A stretch of DNA of 58,624 nt from Paenibacillaceae bacterium (GTDB taxonomy: Bacteria > Bacillota > Bacilli > Paenibacillales > CANHGK01). The DNA lies in NCBI GenBank assembly GCA_947460235.1, contig CANHGK010000017.1:1-58624 (forward strand), read 5' to 3'. Made by a program: the position numbers and the translations under genes. This document shows positions 36,715 to 46,384 of this stretch, piece after piece; positions within the stretch are counted from its first letter, which is position 1; the number at the start of each line of letters is the position of its first letter. Below the pieces are notes generated by a model. That model searched no databases. It was given only the letters and a program-made list of their open reading frames with translations, and was not told the origin of the DNA.

Positions 36715-37002
36715 ATGAATTTGGTTCAAGTTCCGGTATTAATGTTGTTGTCGATGGTGTTGTTTTTTGGGATCGGCTTCATCTTGAATATGTTATTAAA
36801 GACAACGTGGTTACCGCTCGGCGGATTTTTCGTGTTACTAATTGGTGTATCCATTGCTCGCGGTGGACTGAGTGCAACGCTTGAGTATGTTTCAGAATGG
36901 ACATGGGTTGATTATATTCCGGTCGTTAGCGGTTTACTTGGCGTTGTGCTAAGTAGTTGGGCGATTCGTACTTTACGTATGAAAGGATTCCGGATGTTCT
37001 GA
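36715..37002 (+). CDS. yuiB: YuiB-like small membrane protein
   Basis: 95 residues with two or three membrane helices. LFFGIGFILNMLLKTTWLP and the ending IRTLRMKGFRMF match the B. subtilis YuiB pattern. Function unknown. In B. subtilis yuiB lies near yumB and yumC, the same neighbourhood as here. The stop overlaps the dnaB start (TGATG), suggesting coupling to the primosome genes. Confidence 0.8.
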   Translation: MNLVQVPVLMLLSMVLFFGIGFILNMLLKTTWLPLGGFFVLLIGVSIARGGLSATLEYVSEWTWVDYIPVVSGLLGVVLSSWAIRTLRMKGFRMF

Positions 37003-38606
37003 TGAAAAATACGAGTCCATTACAGTTCACGGAGCACCATCGATTTTATGTGTTCCGTGATTTTTCGTTAAGCCCGATTGGTCAACGGACGATGTGGGAA
37101 CTATATCAGCCGATGGTTGGCCATGGTGCGGTTGCATTTTATCAGACGTTGTATCGTCAAATTGAAGAAGAGCGCCTCGGTTATTCTGCTCCAGAGCAAC
37201 AGCGATCCTTGTTTTATGCGATGGGTCTCGAGCTTGGAGAAAACGGGCGTCGAACGCTCATTGGCTACACGTCTCAACTTGAGGCGGTCGGATTGCTACG
37301 GACCACGCGTTGTAATGTGCCCAAACAAGATGAACGAATTTACGTGTACTACATTGAACAGCCACTTCATCCTCGTCAATTTTTTGAGCATATGCAGTTG
37401 CCGTTGCTTCTAAAAGATTGTTTGGGAAAACATGCGTTTGATCATTTGCTCAGCAAATGGACGACGGAGACGCCATCCGAATTATTAGATGAAGATTTGA
37501 ATTTCCAAGATTTATCCGTTGATTTTGCATCGCGATTTAAGTTGTCAATGACCGATTCATCCGGTGGGGCTGCGATGCGGCCAATTGTTCCTATGGGACA
37601 ACCTGTCGGCAAATCGTCGACCGATCAAACAATCACTCAAGCGTTTTCGTATGATGATTTGGTGGCGAGGATGCCGAAACGTTCCACGAGGCGCAAGTTT
37701 ATCGTAAAGTTAAAAGAACAACCACAAGTACTTTCTGAAATTAATTATATTGCGGTTAAACATGCGATACCATTAACCTCGATGTGTCGTATGCTAGATG
37801 ATATAGATGGCGTCTTTGATGAACAGGGACGTTTTTATGCACATGTACTCGATCAAGCAGCAAAAGAAGAACATCAGCATCAAGTGCGTCGTAATAAGAA
37901 GTTGACGGTAGAATCAGGTAAAGCTCAAACGGCACAAGCGCCAAGTGGTGATTTAAATCATAATCAATTGTCGGAACAGCAACTTGCGTGGTTGGAACGC
38001 CTGCCGGTTCCAGCAATGTTAACGGGGAAATTGACCAGTGCGGAGTATTTGGTGCGTATCCTACAATTGCCGCATACACAGTTTATTCAGCTGTTCCTCG
38101 GACACCAACCTGTGCATGAGCGGACAACCGCAAAATTAGACCAGGCGAATTATTACAGTGGTTGTAGTGATCCTGCACTGAATGTATTGATACATTTTAT
38201 GTATTCGAATGGGTTATCGTGGAATGAAACATATGTCGATAAAGTTATTAACGAGTGGACAATGAGCCGAATGATTTCGTTTGAGGATGCCGTGATGTAT
38301 TTCGAGAAAAAAACGAAATTGCTTGCGGATCAGCCTAAAAAAGATACAAACGGCAATCGAAAAGGTTTAAAATCTGGTGAAGGTAATTACCAGTCATCGA
38401 AAAAAACGAATCCTCCCAGTCAGACTTCGCATCCTAACTGGCAACATCGTCCAACAAGACCAAATGTTGAGATTATGCAAGTGTCCGAAGTCGATCAAGG
38501 GAATGAGATCGCACCTGAGAAACTTGCGGAAATACGACGTAAGGCCAGGGAGTATGAGGAAAATGTTGCAAAGAAGGGGCGTGTAACCGATGGATTCGAT
38601 TCGTGA
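37002..38606 (+). CDS. dnaB: Replication initiation/membrane attachment protein DnaB
   Basis: 534 residues. Contains DnaB/DnaD-type domains; the C-terminal one (about 375-450) includes SGCSDPALNVLIHFM and VDKVINEWTM. DnaB works with DnaD and DnaI to load the DnaC helicase at oriC and restart sites. The ATG at 37002 overlaps the yuiB stop by one nucleotide; no strong ribosome site is seen, so it is probably coupled. A polar, Asn/Ser/Lys-rich linker precedes the C-terminus. It overlaps dnaI by 17 nt. Confidence 0.93.
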   Translation: MKNTSPLQFTEHHRFYVFRDFSLSPIGQRTMWELYQPMVGHGAVAFYQTLYRQIEEERLGYSAPEQQRSLFYAMGLELGENGRRTLIGYTSQLEAVGLLRTTRCNVPKQDERIYVYYIEQPLHPRQFFEHMQLPLLLKDCLGKHAFDHLLSKWTTETPSELLDEDLNFQDLSVDFASRFKLSMTDSSGGAAMRPIVPMGQPVGKSSTDQTITQAFSYDDLVARMPKRSTRRKFIVKLKEQPQVLSEINYIAVKHAIPLTSMCRMLDDIDGVFDEQGRFYAHVLDQAAKEEHQHQVRRNKKLTVESGKAQTAQAPSGDLNHNQLSEQQLAWLERLPVPAMLTGKLTSAEYLVRILQLPHTQFIQLFLGHQPVHERTTAKLDQANYYSGCSDPALNVLIHFMYSNGLSWNETYVDKVINEWTMSRMISFEDAVMYFEKKTKLLADQPKKDTNGNRKGLKSGEGNYQSSKKTNPPSQTSHPNWQHRPTRPNVEIMQVSEVDQGNEIAPEKLAEIRRKAREYEENVAKKGRVTDGFDS

Positions 38607-39573
38607 TGTGTTACAGGCACTTGGTGGTAAGTTCGATAAGCAGCAAGCGGAAGAACGATTCCAGTCGCTCGTTCAACATCCGCTCATCCGTAAGGTATGC
38701 AATGATCATCCAAAATTAACAGAAGATATTTTGCGCACATCTCAAAACGTGTTGTATCAATACATTAAAGAGCAACAACATTGCAACAACTGTCCTGGTC
38801 TTGAAGCGTGCCCAAATTTTGTGCAAGGGCATTCGTCCAGGCTTCGAGTTGGCAATATGGCAGATTCGGTATATCTTTATGATGAAAAACAACCGTGTCA
38901 AAAATTTCTAGTTTCTCGCGAAGAAACGCAACTGAAATCGCGTATCAAAAGTTATTATGTCGATCATTCGGCGTTGCATGAATCATTGAATTTCGATGAT
39001 TTACTGGATGCGAATCCTGGACGAGCAGCGGCAGTCGGACAAGTCGTTGAATATTTGCGGCATGTACGAGAACATGGATTGCCGAATTTTGGATTGTATT
39101 TGACAGGATCGTTTGGCCGAGGCAAAACATTTTTGATGTGCTATTTGTTGCGGGAATTGGCGAAGCTTGGTTTTACCGGCGTGATTGTGCATATGCCTCA
39201 GTTTGTTGAAGAAGTGAAATCACTTATTCAAGAACCGGTAAAGTTGCGTGATTGGGTTGAAATGCTGAAGGAAACGGATTTTCTCGTCTTTGATGATATC
39301 GGATCGGAAAATTTGACGCCGTGGGTGCGCGACCATGTGTTAGGCGCGATTTTGACTTCAAGGATGAATCGTAAACCGACAGGATACACCGCGAACTATT
39401 CGATTGATGATCTAGGGAAATTACTTAGTTTTACTGCGCGCGAAGGAGAAGATCTGATCAAAGGGCAGAGACTCATGGAACGAGTGCGGAACTATGTGAA
39501 GGTCGTTGAGGTGAAAGGGACGAATATGCGGGAAAAAAGCGCAAAAGCGTTTCAGCAGGAAACAGGTCAATAA
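38590..39573 (+). CDS. dnaI: Primosomal helicase loader DnaI
   Basis: 327 residues. The N-terminal zinc site is Cys65, Cys68, Cys74 and His81 (CNNCPGLEAC ... GH). The AAA+ domain has Walker A GSFGRGKTF (172-180) and Walker B FLVFDDIGSE. It loads the replicative helicase together with DnaB. The start lies inside dnaB after GAAGGGG, a gene order conserved in Bacilli. A strong terminator follows. Confidence 0.97.
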   Translation: MDSIRDVLQALGGKFDKQQAEERFQSLVQHPLIRKVCNDHPKLTEDILRTSQNVLYQYIKEQQHCNNCPGLEACPNFVQGHSSRLRVGNMADSVYLYDEKQPCQKFLVSREETQLKSRIKSYYVDHSALHESLNFDDLLDANPGRAAAVGQVVEYLRHVREHGLPNFGLYLTGSFGRGKTFLMCYLLRELAKLGFTGVIVHMPQFVEEVKSLIQEPVKLRDWVEMLKETDFLVFDDIGSENLTPWVRDHVLGAILTSRMNRKPTGYTANYSIDDLGKLLSFTAREGEDLIKGQRLMERVRNYVKVVEVKGTNMREKSAKAFQQETGQ

Positions 39574-39580
39574 AATCATA

Positions 39581-39627
39581 AAGCGCAAGCCCCGATTCAC
39601 AATGAATCGTATGCTTGCGCTTTTTTT
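39581..39627 (+). terminator. Terminator after dnaI
   Basis: AAGCGCAAGC pairs with GCTTGCGCTT, inner CGATTCA/TGAATCG, followed by T7. Confidence 0.9.
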
Positions 39628-39644
39628 CATGTTACGGTGAACAA

Positions 39645-39788
39645 CTACATGACGGCTTTTATAATCGTTGCTAACAAAGCGATTAAAAAGAAAATACCAA
39701 AGGAAACACCAAATCCTTTGAACGTATCTTGAAAATCGTTGCGTGGCTCTTCGTTGACATGATCTTCAGGGCTCTGTTTTTGTGACAT
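39645..39788 (-). CDS. YqzM-like small membrane protein
   Basis: 47 residues: a polar N-terminus (SPEDHVNEEPRNDFQDTFKG) and one C-terminal hydrophobic helix (FGVSFGIFFLIALLATIIK). The ribosome site AAAGGAGGGG lies 7 nt before the ATG, supporting a real gene. The N-D-x-x-D-x-x-x-G-F-x-V-S-F-G layout resembles B. subtilis YqzM. Function unknown. Confidence 0.65.
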   Translation of the reverse strand: MSQKQSPEDHVNEEPRNDFQDTFKGFGVSFGIFFLIALLATIIKAVM

Positions 39789-39940
39789 TGTTGCCCCTCC
39801 TTTCGGTTTTGCGCTACTTAAGAAAGTATAACGAATTCGTCATACGATTGTAAAGAACGGGGGATATTCTAATTATGAATTCCATATGAATTGTGCTATA
39901 CTGACTAACAAATCCAATGGATAATTAGGAGGATTCTCTC

Positions 39941-40255
39941 ATGGCAATTGTAGATGTATCAGATCAATCATTCAAATCAGAGATCGAATCAGGTGTTGTT
40001 CTCGTTGATTTTTGGGCGCCTTGGTGCGGACCTTGCAAAATGATTGCACCAGTTTTGGAAGAAGTGGACAAAGAAGTCGGCGCAGTCAAAATTGCAAAAG
40101 TAAACGTTGATAACAACCCAGCAACAGCTGCTCAATTCGGTGTAATGTCGATCCCAACGTTGATTCTTTTCAAAGATGGTCAACCAGTGGATAAAGTCGT
40201 CGGTTTCCAAGCGAAAGAAAACTTAGTTCGTTTGATTGAAAAACACCAAGTTTAA
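39941..40255 (+). CDS. trxA: Thioredoxin
   Basis: 104 residues. The active site is WCGPC (28-32), with the cis-Pro loop SIPTL. General cytosolic dithiol reductant. AGGAGG lies 8 nt before the ATG; a TATACT -10 element is about 40 nt upstream. uvrC follows after a terminator, the trxA-uvrC-sdh order being like that of B. subtilis. Confidence 0.98.
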   Translation: MAIVDVSDQSFKSEIESGVVLVDFWAPWCGPCKMIAPVLEEVDKEVGAVKIAKVNVDNNPATAAQFGVMSIPTLILFKDGQPVDKVVGFQAKENLVRLIEKHQV

Positions 40256-40271
40256 TTTTATGTACATGTTT

Positions 40272-40327
40272 CGCACGAGTTTGAATGCCGAGTCAGGCGT
40301 CAACTCGTGCGTTTTGTTGTTTTTTTG
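40272..40327 (+). terminator. Terminator after trxA
   Basis: CGCACGAGTT and AACTCGTGCG pair around a 20-nt loop, followed by TTTTGTTGTTTTTTT. Confidence 0.85.
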
Positions 40328-40341
40328 GAGGAGGGACATTT

Positions 40342-42228
40342 GTGAGTGCAGATCATGAACTGAAGATCAAATTGTCTTTGCTTCCGGAACTTCCCGGTTG
40401 TTATTTGATGAAAAACGAGATCGGGACGATTATATACGTCGGGAAAGCGAAGAATTTACGGTCACGTGTGCGATCGTACTTTTCTGGTGCGCATGATGCA
40501 AAAACCGAGCGACTCGTTCAGGACATTCGCGATTTTGAATTTATCGTCGTTTCAAGTGAGATGGAATCACTAATTCTAGAGTGTAACCTAATCAAAAAGC
40601 ATTTTCCGAAATACAATGTCTTGCTCAAAGATGACAAGACGTATCCATATATAAAGATTACGAACGAAGTACATCCGCGTCTATTGATTACTCGGCGTGT
40701 GTTTCACGATCATGCGCATTATTTTGGACCGTATCCGAACAGTTTTGCCGCATTTCAAATGAAAAAGTTGCTCGACCGGGTGTATCCGTTCCGCAAATGC
40801 AATCAAATGCCGGACAAAGTGTGTTTATACTATCATATCGGGCAGTGTCTAGCACCTTGCGTACAGACGGTCGTTCCAGAACAGTACAAAGAAATGGCAA
40901 AGGAAGTCGGAAAGTTTTTACGCGGTGGTCATGATTCACTGAAGAAAGAACTGACGCAGAAAATGTACGATGCGGCAGAGGCACTTCAGTTTGAGAAGGC
41001 CAAAGAGTTACGTGATCAAATCGTACATATCGATTCAATCATGGAAAAGCAGAAAATCACATTGACGGATTTGTCTGATCGAGATGTATTTGGATTTGCG
41101 GTAGAAAAAGGTTGGATGTGCGTTCAAATTTTGTATACCCGGCAAGGGAAAATGATTGAACGTCATGCGTCATCATTTCCTTATTATGGTGAGCCGTATG
41201 AAGATTTTGTATCGTATGTGCTACAGTATTACAGCGATAATCCGGCGGTTCCTGATGAAATTCTATTACCGTTGATGGAGCATGATGCATTGAATTCTGA
41301 CGAAACCGAATCAATAGACGTTGAAGATGCTGCATCTGACGAATACACACTCATTCGAGAATGGTTCGCGCATTCAACGCCTGGTAATGTAAAAATTCGT
41401 TTTCCTAAGCGTGGTCAAAAATTCAAGATGGTCGGCATGGCTGCTCAAAATGCCACATTGTCCTTACGAAATCAATTTTTAGTCATTGCACGTGATGAGA
41501 ACAAATCACTAAAAGCGAATGCGTCACTTGGTGAATGGCTTGGTTTAGATTCCATGCGGAGAATTGACGCGTTTGACAATTCGAACTTACAAGGTTCGTC
41601 CGCGGTATCGGCAATGGTAGTTTTCATCGATGGGAAACCCGCCAAAAGTGAATATCGTAAATTTAAAATTCGAACCGTATCTGGTCCAGATGATTATGAA
41701 TCGATGCGTGAGGTTGTGCGTCGCAGATACGAAAGAGCACTAAAAGAAAACACGGAATTACCCGATTTAATAGTAATTGATGGCGGGAAAGGCCATATTG
41801 CCGCGGCGCAAGAAGTACTTGAAGATGAACTTGGTTTGATGATTCCAGTTTGTGGATTGGCCAAGGATGACAAGCACAAGACGGCGCAATTGTTAGCTGG
41901 GAATCCCCCGCAGGTCGTGCCAATTCCTAGGGACCGACAAGAGTTTTATTTGTTGCAGCGAATACAGGAAGAAGTGCATCGCTTTGCAATTACATTTCAT
42001 CGCCAAACAAGAAGCAAATCGATGATCCAATCTCAATTAGATGATATTCCAGGAATCGGGGATGCAAGACGTAAGAAGTTGCTTGCACATTTTGGTTCAG
42101 TAAAAAAAATCCGAGAAGCTAGTGTTGAAGCTTTTCGTGCAGTTGGAATTGGAGATCAGTTAGCGCGTACGATATTGCAAGCACTTGGAGGCAAGTTTTC
42201 AGAAAAAGAGGAGGAACACGATTTATGA
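40342..42228 (+). CDS. uvrC: Excinuclease ABC subunit C
   Basis: 628 residues. The N-terminal GIY-YIG nuclease ([20 protein letters not shown], about 16-35), a UVR domain (about 200-240), the RNase-H-like 5' nuclease part ([21 protein letters not shown]), and C-terminal helix-hairpin-helix motifs ([15 protein letters not shown]). It makes both incisions in nucleotide excision repair with UvrAB. GTG at 40342 follows GGAGGAGGG by 6 nt; an upstream in-frame ATG lies in the trxA terminator. It overlaps the next gene by 4 nt. Confidence 0.97.
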   Translation: MSADHELKIKLSLLPELPGCYLMKNEIGTIIYVGKAKNLRSRVRSYFSGAHDAKTERLVQDIRDFEFIVVSSEMESLILECNLIKKHFPKYNVLLKDDKTYPYIKITNEVHPRLLITRRVFHDHAHYFGPYPNSFAAFQMKKLLDRVYPFRKCNQMPDKVCLYYHIGQCLAPCVQTVVPEQYKEMAKEVGKFLRGGHDSLKKELTQKMYDAAEALQFEKAKELRDQIVHIDSIMEKQKITLTDLSDRDVFGFAVEKGWMCVQILYTRQGKMIERHASSFPYYGEPYEDFVSYVLQYYSDNPAVPDEILLPLMEHDALNSDETESIDVEDAASDEYTLIREWFAHSTPGNVKIRFPKRGQKFKMVGMAAQNATLSLRNQFLVIARDENKSLKANASLGEWLGLDSMRRIDAFDNSNLQGSSAVSAMVVFIDGKPAKSEYRKFKIRTVSGPDDYESMREVVRRRYERALKENTELPDLIVIDGGKGHIAAAQEVLEDELGLMIPVCGLAKDDKHKTAQLLAGNPPQVVPIPRDRQEFYLLQRIQEEVHRFAITFHRQTRSKSMIQSQLDDIPGIGDARRKKLLAHFGSVKKIREASVEAFRAVGIGDQLARTILQALGGKFSEKEEEHDL

Positions 42229-42887
42229 AACATAATCAGTTTGCTGTCATTGGACTCGGACGTTTTGGATCAAGTCTGGCACTCACATTGGCTAAGCAAG
42301 GCTGCCACGTTTTAGGGGTGGATGATAACGAAGAAATCGTCAACGACATGGCGAACAAATTAACACATGCAGTCATGGCGAATGCGACTGATGAAGAAGC
42401 GCTTCGTGCAATTGGCGTGCGTAACTTTGACGTGATCGTTGTTGCAATTGGTACCGATATTGAGGCAAGTATTTTTGCAACCATTTTGCTGAAAGAATTG
42501 GGCGCGAAATACGTCGTTGCAAAAGCATTATCAGAACTTCACGGCCGTGTATTAAGTAAAATCGGAGCGGATAAAGTTGTGTATCCGGAACGCGATATGG
42601 GTACACGAGTGGCGAACCAATTGGTATCGCCGAACTTACTTGATATCATCGAATTGTCCAAAGATTATAGTGTTGCCGAGTTGTCGGTCCCGCCGCGTCT
42701 TTCTGGTTACACGATTAAAGATTTGGATCCACGCAAAAAATATGGATGTTCAATCGTTGCGATCAACAAAAAATCCGGTGTGGTGATTGCGCCGCAAGCA
42801 ACTGATTTAATCAACGAAGGCGATATCATGGTCATCATTGGAACGAATGACCAAATTGAATCATTCGAAAAAGAAGTGCTCGACTAA
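42225..42887 (+). CDS. K+ uptake RCK regulatory subunit, KtrA/KtrC type
   Basis: 220 residues. RCK_N domain with the nucleotide site [10 protein letters not shown] and acidic GVDD (about 10-33), then RCK_C (about 135-220). Such octameric rings gate KtrB/KtrD K+ channels in response to ATP/ADP or c-di-AMP. No membrane subunit is adjacent, so the partner must be elsewhere. It is coupled to uvrC by an ATGA overlap, an unexpected operon partner. Confidence 0.9.
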   Translation: MKHNQFAVIGLGRFGSSLALTLAKQGCHVLGVDDNEEIVNDMANKLTHAVMANATDEEALRAIGVRNFDVIVVAIGTDIEASIFATILLKELGAKYVVAKALSELHGRVLSKIGADKVVYPERDMGTRVANQLVSPNLLDIIELSKDYSVAELSVPPRLSGYTIKDLDPRKKYGCSIVAINKKSGVVIAPQATDLINEGDIMVIIGTNDQIESFEKEVLD

Positions 42888-42900
42888 TCGAAACAACTCA

Positions 42901-43800
42901 TCATTCGTAAATGTTTCGAACAAAATCGATAAAGGTTCTAGTTACTGTGCTTTGGCCGGCGGGATCCATGAAAATAATCGACGTTGTTCGTGTCATTTGC
43001 TGCAATTCAGGCAAGGATATCACTTGTAAATCTGAATTTACGCGAAGTTGGGAGGAGACATACGACTCTGGCAACAATGCGGCGACCTGACAAGTATTGA
43101 TTAAACGAACGATCGCTTCAAAGGAATCGATTTCGAGATGCACATCTGGTTTCACGCCATATTGTGCAAAAATTTGATCAATCATCACGCGATACCAAGT
43201 CCCCGAGGAGAATAATACCATGGGGATCCCTTCGAGCGCATGAATGGTGTCGAAATTGGTATGTTTTAATGTGATTGTTTTATTTGAGGGTAACACTAGA
43301 CAAAGGTGGTCATCGAACATCGGCACGCAATGAATGTCAGGTTGATCGACGCGAGCAGCAACGATGCCAAGGTCTACTTTTTTTTCGCGGACAAGGGACA
43401 CGATTTCATGTGTTTTCCCAGTCACGGCGTGGATATCTGTTTGCGGGTGATCACTTCGAAATTGGGTAATGAGTTCTGGCAAAGTTGCTTGCAACGTCGT
43501 CAGGCTCGCACCGATCGTCACTTTTCCACGTTCGGTTGAATGATTTCGAAATGGAGCAATTTGTTGAAGATATGCATGTTGATTGGCGAGCATGCGCTGT
43601 GCGTGTTCAACGGTTAATTGACCTGCACGCGTCAGCACGAGTTTTTTGCCCACGCGATCAAAAAGTGGTACGCCTAGTTCTTTTTCGAATGCTTGCAGTT
43701 TTCGAGATAACATCGGTTGAGGTTGGCCAAGAATCATTGCGGCGCGGTTCAAACTGCCTGCGTTCACGATGGTGGTAAACCATTGAAAAGATTGAATCAT
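42901..43800 (-). CDS. LysR-type transcriptional regulator divergent from sdhCAB
   Basis: 299 residues. N-terminal winged helix (FQWFTTIVNAGSLNRAAMIL, LSRKLQAFEKELGVPLFDR) and a C-terminal effector domain (about 90-295). LysR regulators usually control a divergent neighbour and themselves. Here the neighbour is sdhCAB, so a role in succinate dehydrogenase control is possible but inferred. A TATATC-N6-GATATA palindrome overlaps its own promoter. Confidence 0.88.
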   Translation of the reverse strand: MIQSFQWFTTIVNAGSLNRAAMILGQPQPMLSRKLQAFEKELGVPLFDRVGKKLVLTRAGQLTVEHAQRMLANQHAYLQQIAPFRNHSTERGKVTIGASLTTLQATLPELITQFRSDHPQTDIHAVTGKTHEIVSLVREKKVDLGIVAARVDQPDIHCVPMFDDHLCLVLPSNKTITLKHTNFDTIHALEGIPMVLFSSGTWYRVMIDQIFAQYGVKPDVHLEIDSFEAIVRLINTCQVAALLPESYVSSQLRVNSDLQVISLPELQQMTRTTSIIFMDPAGQSTVTRTFIDFVRNIYE

Positions 43801-43813
43801 TACATCACCTACT

Positions 43814-43838
43814 TATATCGTTTTTGATATATATTATA
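43814..43838 (-). promoter_or_regulatory. LysR gene promoter -10 and candidate LysR operator
   Basis: TATATC and GATATA (43814-43819, 43826-43831) form an 18-bp inverted repeat just downstream of a minus-strand TATAAT (43833-43838). This would suit autoregulation. Confidence 0.45.
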
Positions 43839-43937
43839 ATACCATTTTTGCGACTATCATCATAACAAAATAGAAGATAAAATAAGTTTATGTGATTCGA
43901 TGGATAGATTTTTATATAAGGGGGATCCAGAGGTATT

Positions 43938-44579
43938 ATGTCGTCAACTCGATCGTTTGTATCTAGAAAAATCCACTCATTGCTCGGAGTGATTCCAGTC
44001 GGTTTGTTCTTATTAGAACATATGATTACGAACTATTCTGCAACAAAAGGGTTGGAAGAGTTTCAAAAGAGTGTGGCATTTTTGAATAATTTGCCGTTCG
44101 TTTTGGCATTGGAGATTTTCTTCATTTGGTTACCGATTTTGTATCATGGAATTTATGGCGTTTATATTGCAGTCCAATCGAAAAACAATACGACGAGCTA
44201 TAGTTACTACCGTAACTTCATGTTCGTGTTGCAACGCATTAGCGGTGTCGTCACGTTGTTGTTTCTTGGATGGCATTTTTATGAAACGCGTTTACAAGTT
44301 GCACTTGGCAACGTAACTCATGAACAACTTGGATTGCTGATGCGAGATGTGTTTTTGAATCCGGTGACGTACTCGCTATACATGATCGGTGTGATCAGTG
44401 CGGTATTCCATTTCTGTAACGGCTTATGGTCGTTTATGGTTAGCTGGGGAATTGCAGTCGGACCAAATGCACAGCGTAAAGTGGCATATGTTTCGTTTGC
44501 ACTTTTCTTGATCATCAGCGTTATATTTATCTTAGCGATGAATGCTTTCACCGCTGATAGTTTCATAGCGAAAGGGTAA
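43938..44579 (+). CDS. sdhC: Succinate dehydrogenase cytochrome b558 subunit
   Basis: 213 residues, five membrane helices. Histidines 13, 28, 70, 113 and 158 correspond to the conserved set of B. subtilis SdhC that ligates two haems. It anchors SdhAB and passes electrons to menaquinone. GGGGG lies about 12 nt before the ATG. First gene of sdhCAB. Confidence 0.96.
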   Translation: MSSTRSFVSRKIHSLLGVIPVGLFLLEHMITNYSATKGLEEFQKSVAFLNNLPFVLALEIFFIWLPILYHGIYGVYIAVQSKNNTTSYSYYRNFMFVLQRISGVVTLLFLGWHFYETRLQVALGNVTHEQLGLLMRDVFLNPVTYSLYMIGVISAVFHFCNGLWSFMVSWGIAVGPNAQRKVAYVSFALFLIISVIFILAMNAFTADSFIAKG

Positions 44580-44590
44580 GGTGCGCGCGC

Positions 44591-46384
44591 ATGGCAAAAT
44601 CTAAAGTCATTATTGTAGGCGGCGGTTTGGCGGGTTTGATGGCAACAATCAAAGTTGCGGAAGCTGGCATGAATGTTGAATTATTCTCTGTTGTTCCCGT
44701 GAAACGCTCACACTCTGTTTGTGCGCAAGGCGGAATTAATGGTGCGGTAAATACAAAAGGGGAAGGCGATTCTCCTTGGGAACATTTTGACGACACGATT
44801 TACGGCGGTGACTTCCTCGCGAACCAACCACCAGTTAAGGCGATGTGTGAAGCGGCGCCTGGGATTATTCACTTGATGGACCGTATGGGCGTGATGTTCA
44901 ACCGCACACCTGAAGGTTTACTTGATTTCCGCCGCTTTGGCGGGACGAAACATTCCCGTACAGCGTTTGCTGGCGCGACGACCGGACAACAACTTTTGTA
45001 TGCATTGGATGAGCAAGTTCGTCGCTGGGAAGCTGCGGGACTTGTGAAGAAATATGAGTACTGGGAGTTTCTTTCAGCGATCGTTGATGATGAAGGCGTT
45101 TGCCGTGGGATCACGGCGCAAGATCTTCGCAGCATGAGCATTCAGGAATTTAAGGCCGATGCAGTTATTTTGGCGACGGGCGGTCCTGGGATTATTTTCG
45201 GGAAATCAACAAACTCTGTGATCAATACAGGAACTGCTGCGAGTGCGGTTTATCAGCAAGGTGTTGCTTACGCGAATGGTGAGTTTATCCAAATCCATCC
45301 GACTGCGATTCCCGGAGATGATAAATTGCGTTTAATGTCTGAATCTGCGCGCGGTGAAGGCGGACGCGTTTGGACATATAAAGATGGGAAACCGTGGTAT
45401 TTCCTTGAAGAAAAATATCCGGCATACGGAAACCTTGTACCGCGCGACATCGCAACTCGTGAAATTTTCAGCGTATGCGTCGATCAAAAACTCGGCGTAA
45501 ACGGCGAAAACATGGTTTATCTCGATCTTTCACATAAAGATCCGAAAGAATTGGAAGTCAAATTGGGCGGAATCATTGAGATCTATGAGAAATTCATGGG
45601 CGACGATCCACGTAAAATTCCAATGAAAATTTTCCCGGCAGTGCACTACTCAATGGGCGGCATGTGGGTCGATTACAACCAAATGACGAACATCCCTGGT
45701 TTGTTTGCTGCGGGCGAGTGCGATTATCAATTCCACGGTGCAAACCGATTAGGTGCAAACTCCTTGCTTAGTTCGATTTTCGGCGGAATGGTCGCTGGTC
45801 CAAAAGCAATCGAGTACATTAAAGGATTGGATACGCATGTCGATGATATCGCGAGCAGCGTATTTAGCCGCGAAGTGTCCAATCAAGCAGCGAAGTACAA
45901 TTCAATTCTCAAAATGGACGGCAAAGAGAATGCATACGTCCTGGGTAAGGAACTAGGCGAGTGGATGACGAACAACATGACGGTAGTTCGTTATAACAAA
46001 AAACTTCAAGAAACGGACGATAAAATTCGCGAGTTGATGGAGCGCTACAAAAATATCAACATCAACGATACCGCTACTTGGAGTAATCAAGGAGTCGCTT
46101 ACACGCGTCAATTGTGGAATATGCTGGAACTAGGACGTGTCATGACACTTGGTGCTTTGATGCGCGATGAGTCTCGCGGTGCGCATTACAAACCAGAGTT
46201 CCCAGACCGTAACGATGAGAAGTTTATGAAAACAACGAAAGCGTTCCATACACCAGAAGGACCGCGCATCGAATATGAAGATATCGATGTATCGCTCATC
46301 CAACCACGGAAACGCGATTATAGTTCTGATAAGAAAACGAAGAAGAAATCCGAAGAAACAGAGAAGGCGGGTGCTAGCAAATGA
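44591..46384 (+). CDS. sdhA: Succinate dehydrogenase flavoprotein subunit
   Basis: 597 residues. FAD site VGGGLAGLMATIK; the covalent-FAD His lies in KRSHSVCAQGG; substrate-site residues include QIHPTAIPG and HYSMGGMWVD. It oxidises succinate to fumarate in the TCA cycle on the inner face of the membrane. The C-terminus has a Lys/Glu-rich tail. It overlaps sdhB by 4 nt. Confidence 0.97.
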   Translation: MAKSKVIIVGGGLAGLMATIKVAEAGMNVELFSVVPVKRSHSVCAQGGINGAVNTKGEGDSPWEHFDDTIYGGDFLANQPPVKAMCEAAPGIIHLMDRMGVMFNRTPEGLLDFRRFGGTKHSRTAFAGATTGQQLLYALDEQVRRWEAAGLVKKYEYWEFLSAIVDDEGVCRGITAQDLRSMSIQEFKADAVILATGGPGIIFGKSTNSVINTGTAASAVYQQGVAYANGEFIQIHPTAIPGDDKLRLMSESARGEGGRVWTYKDGKPWYFLEEKYPAYGNLVPRDIATREIFSVCVDQKLGVNGENMVYLDLSHKDPKELEVKLGGIIEIYEKFMGDDPRKIPMKIFPAVHYSMGGMWVDYNQMTNIPGLFAAGECDYQFHGANRLGANSLLSSIFGGMVAGPKAIEYIKGLDTHVDDIASSVFSREVSNQAAKYNSILKMDGKENAYVLGKELGEWMTNNMTVVRYNKKLQETDDKIRELMERYKNININDTATWSNQGVAYTRQLWNMLELGRVMTLGALMRDESRGAHYKPEFPDRNDEKFMKTTKAFHTPEGPRIEYEDIDVSLIQPRKRDYSSDKKTKKKSEETEKAGASK

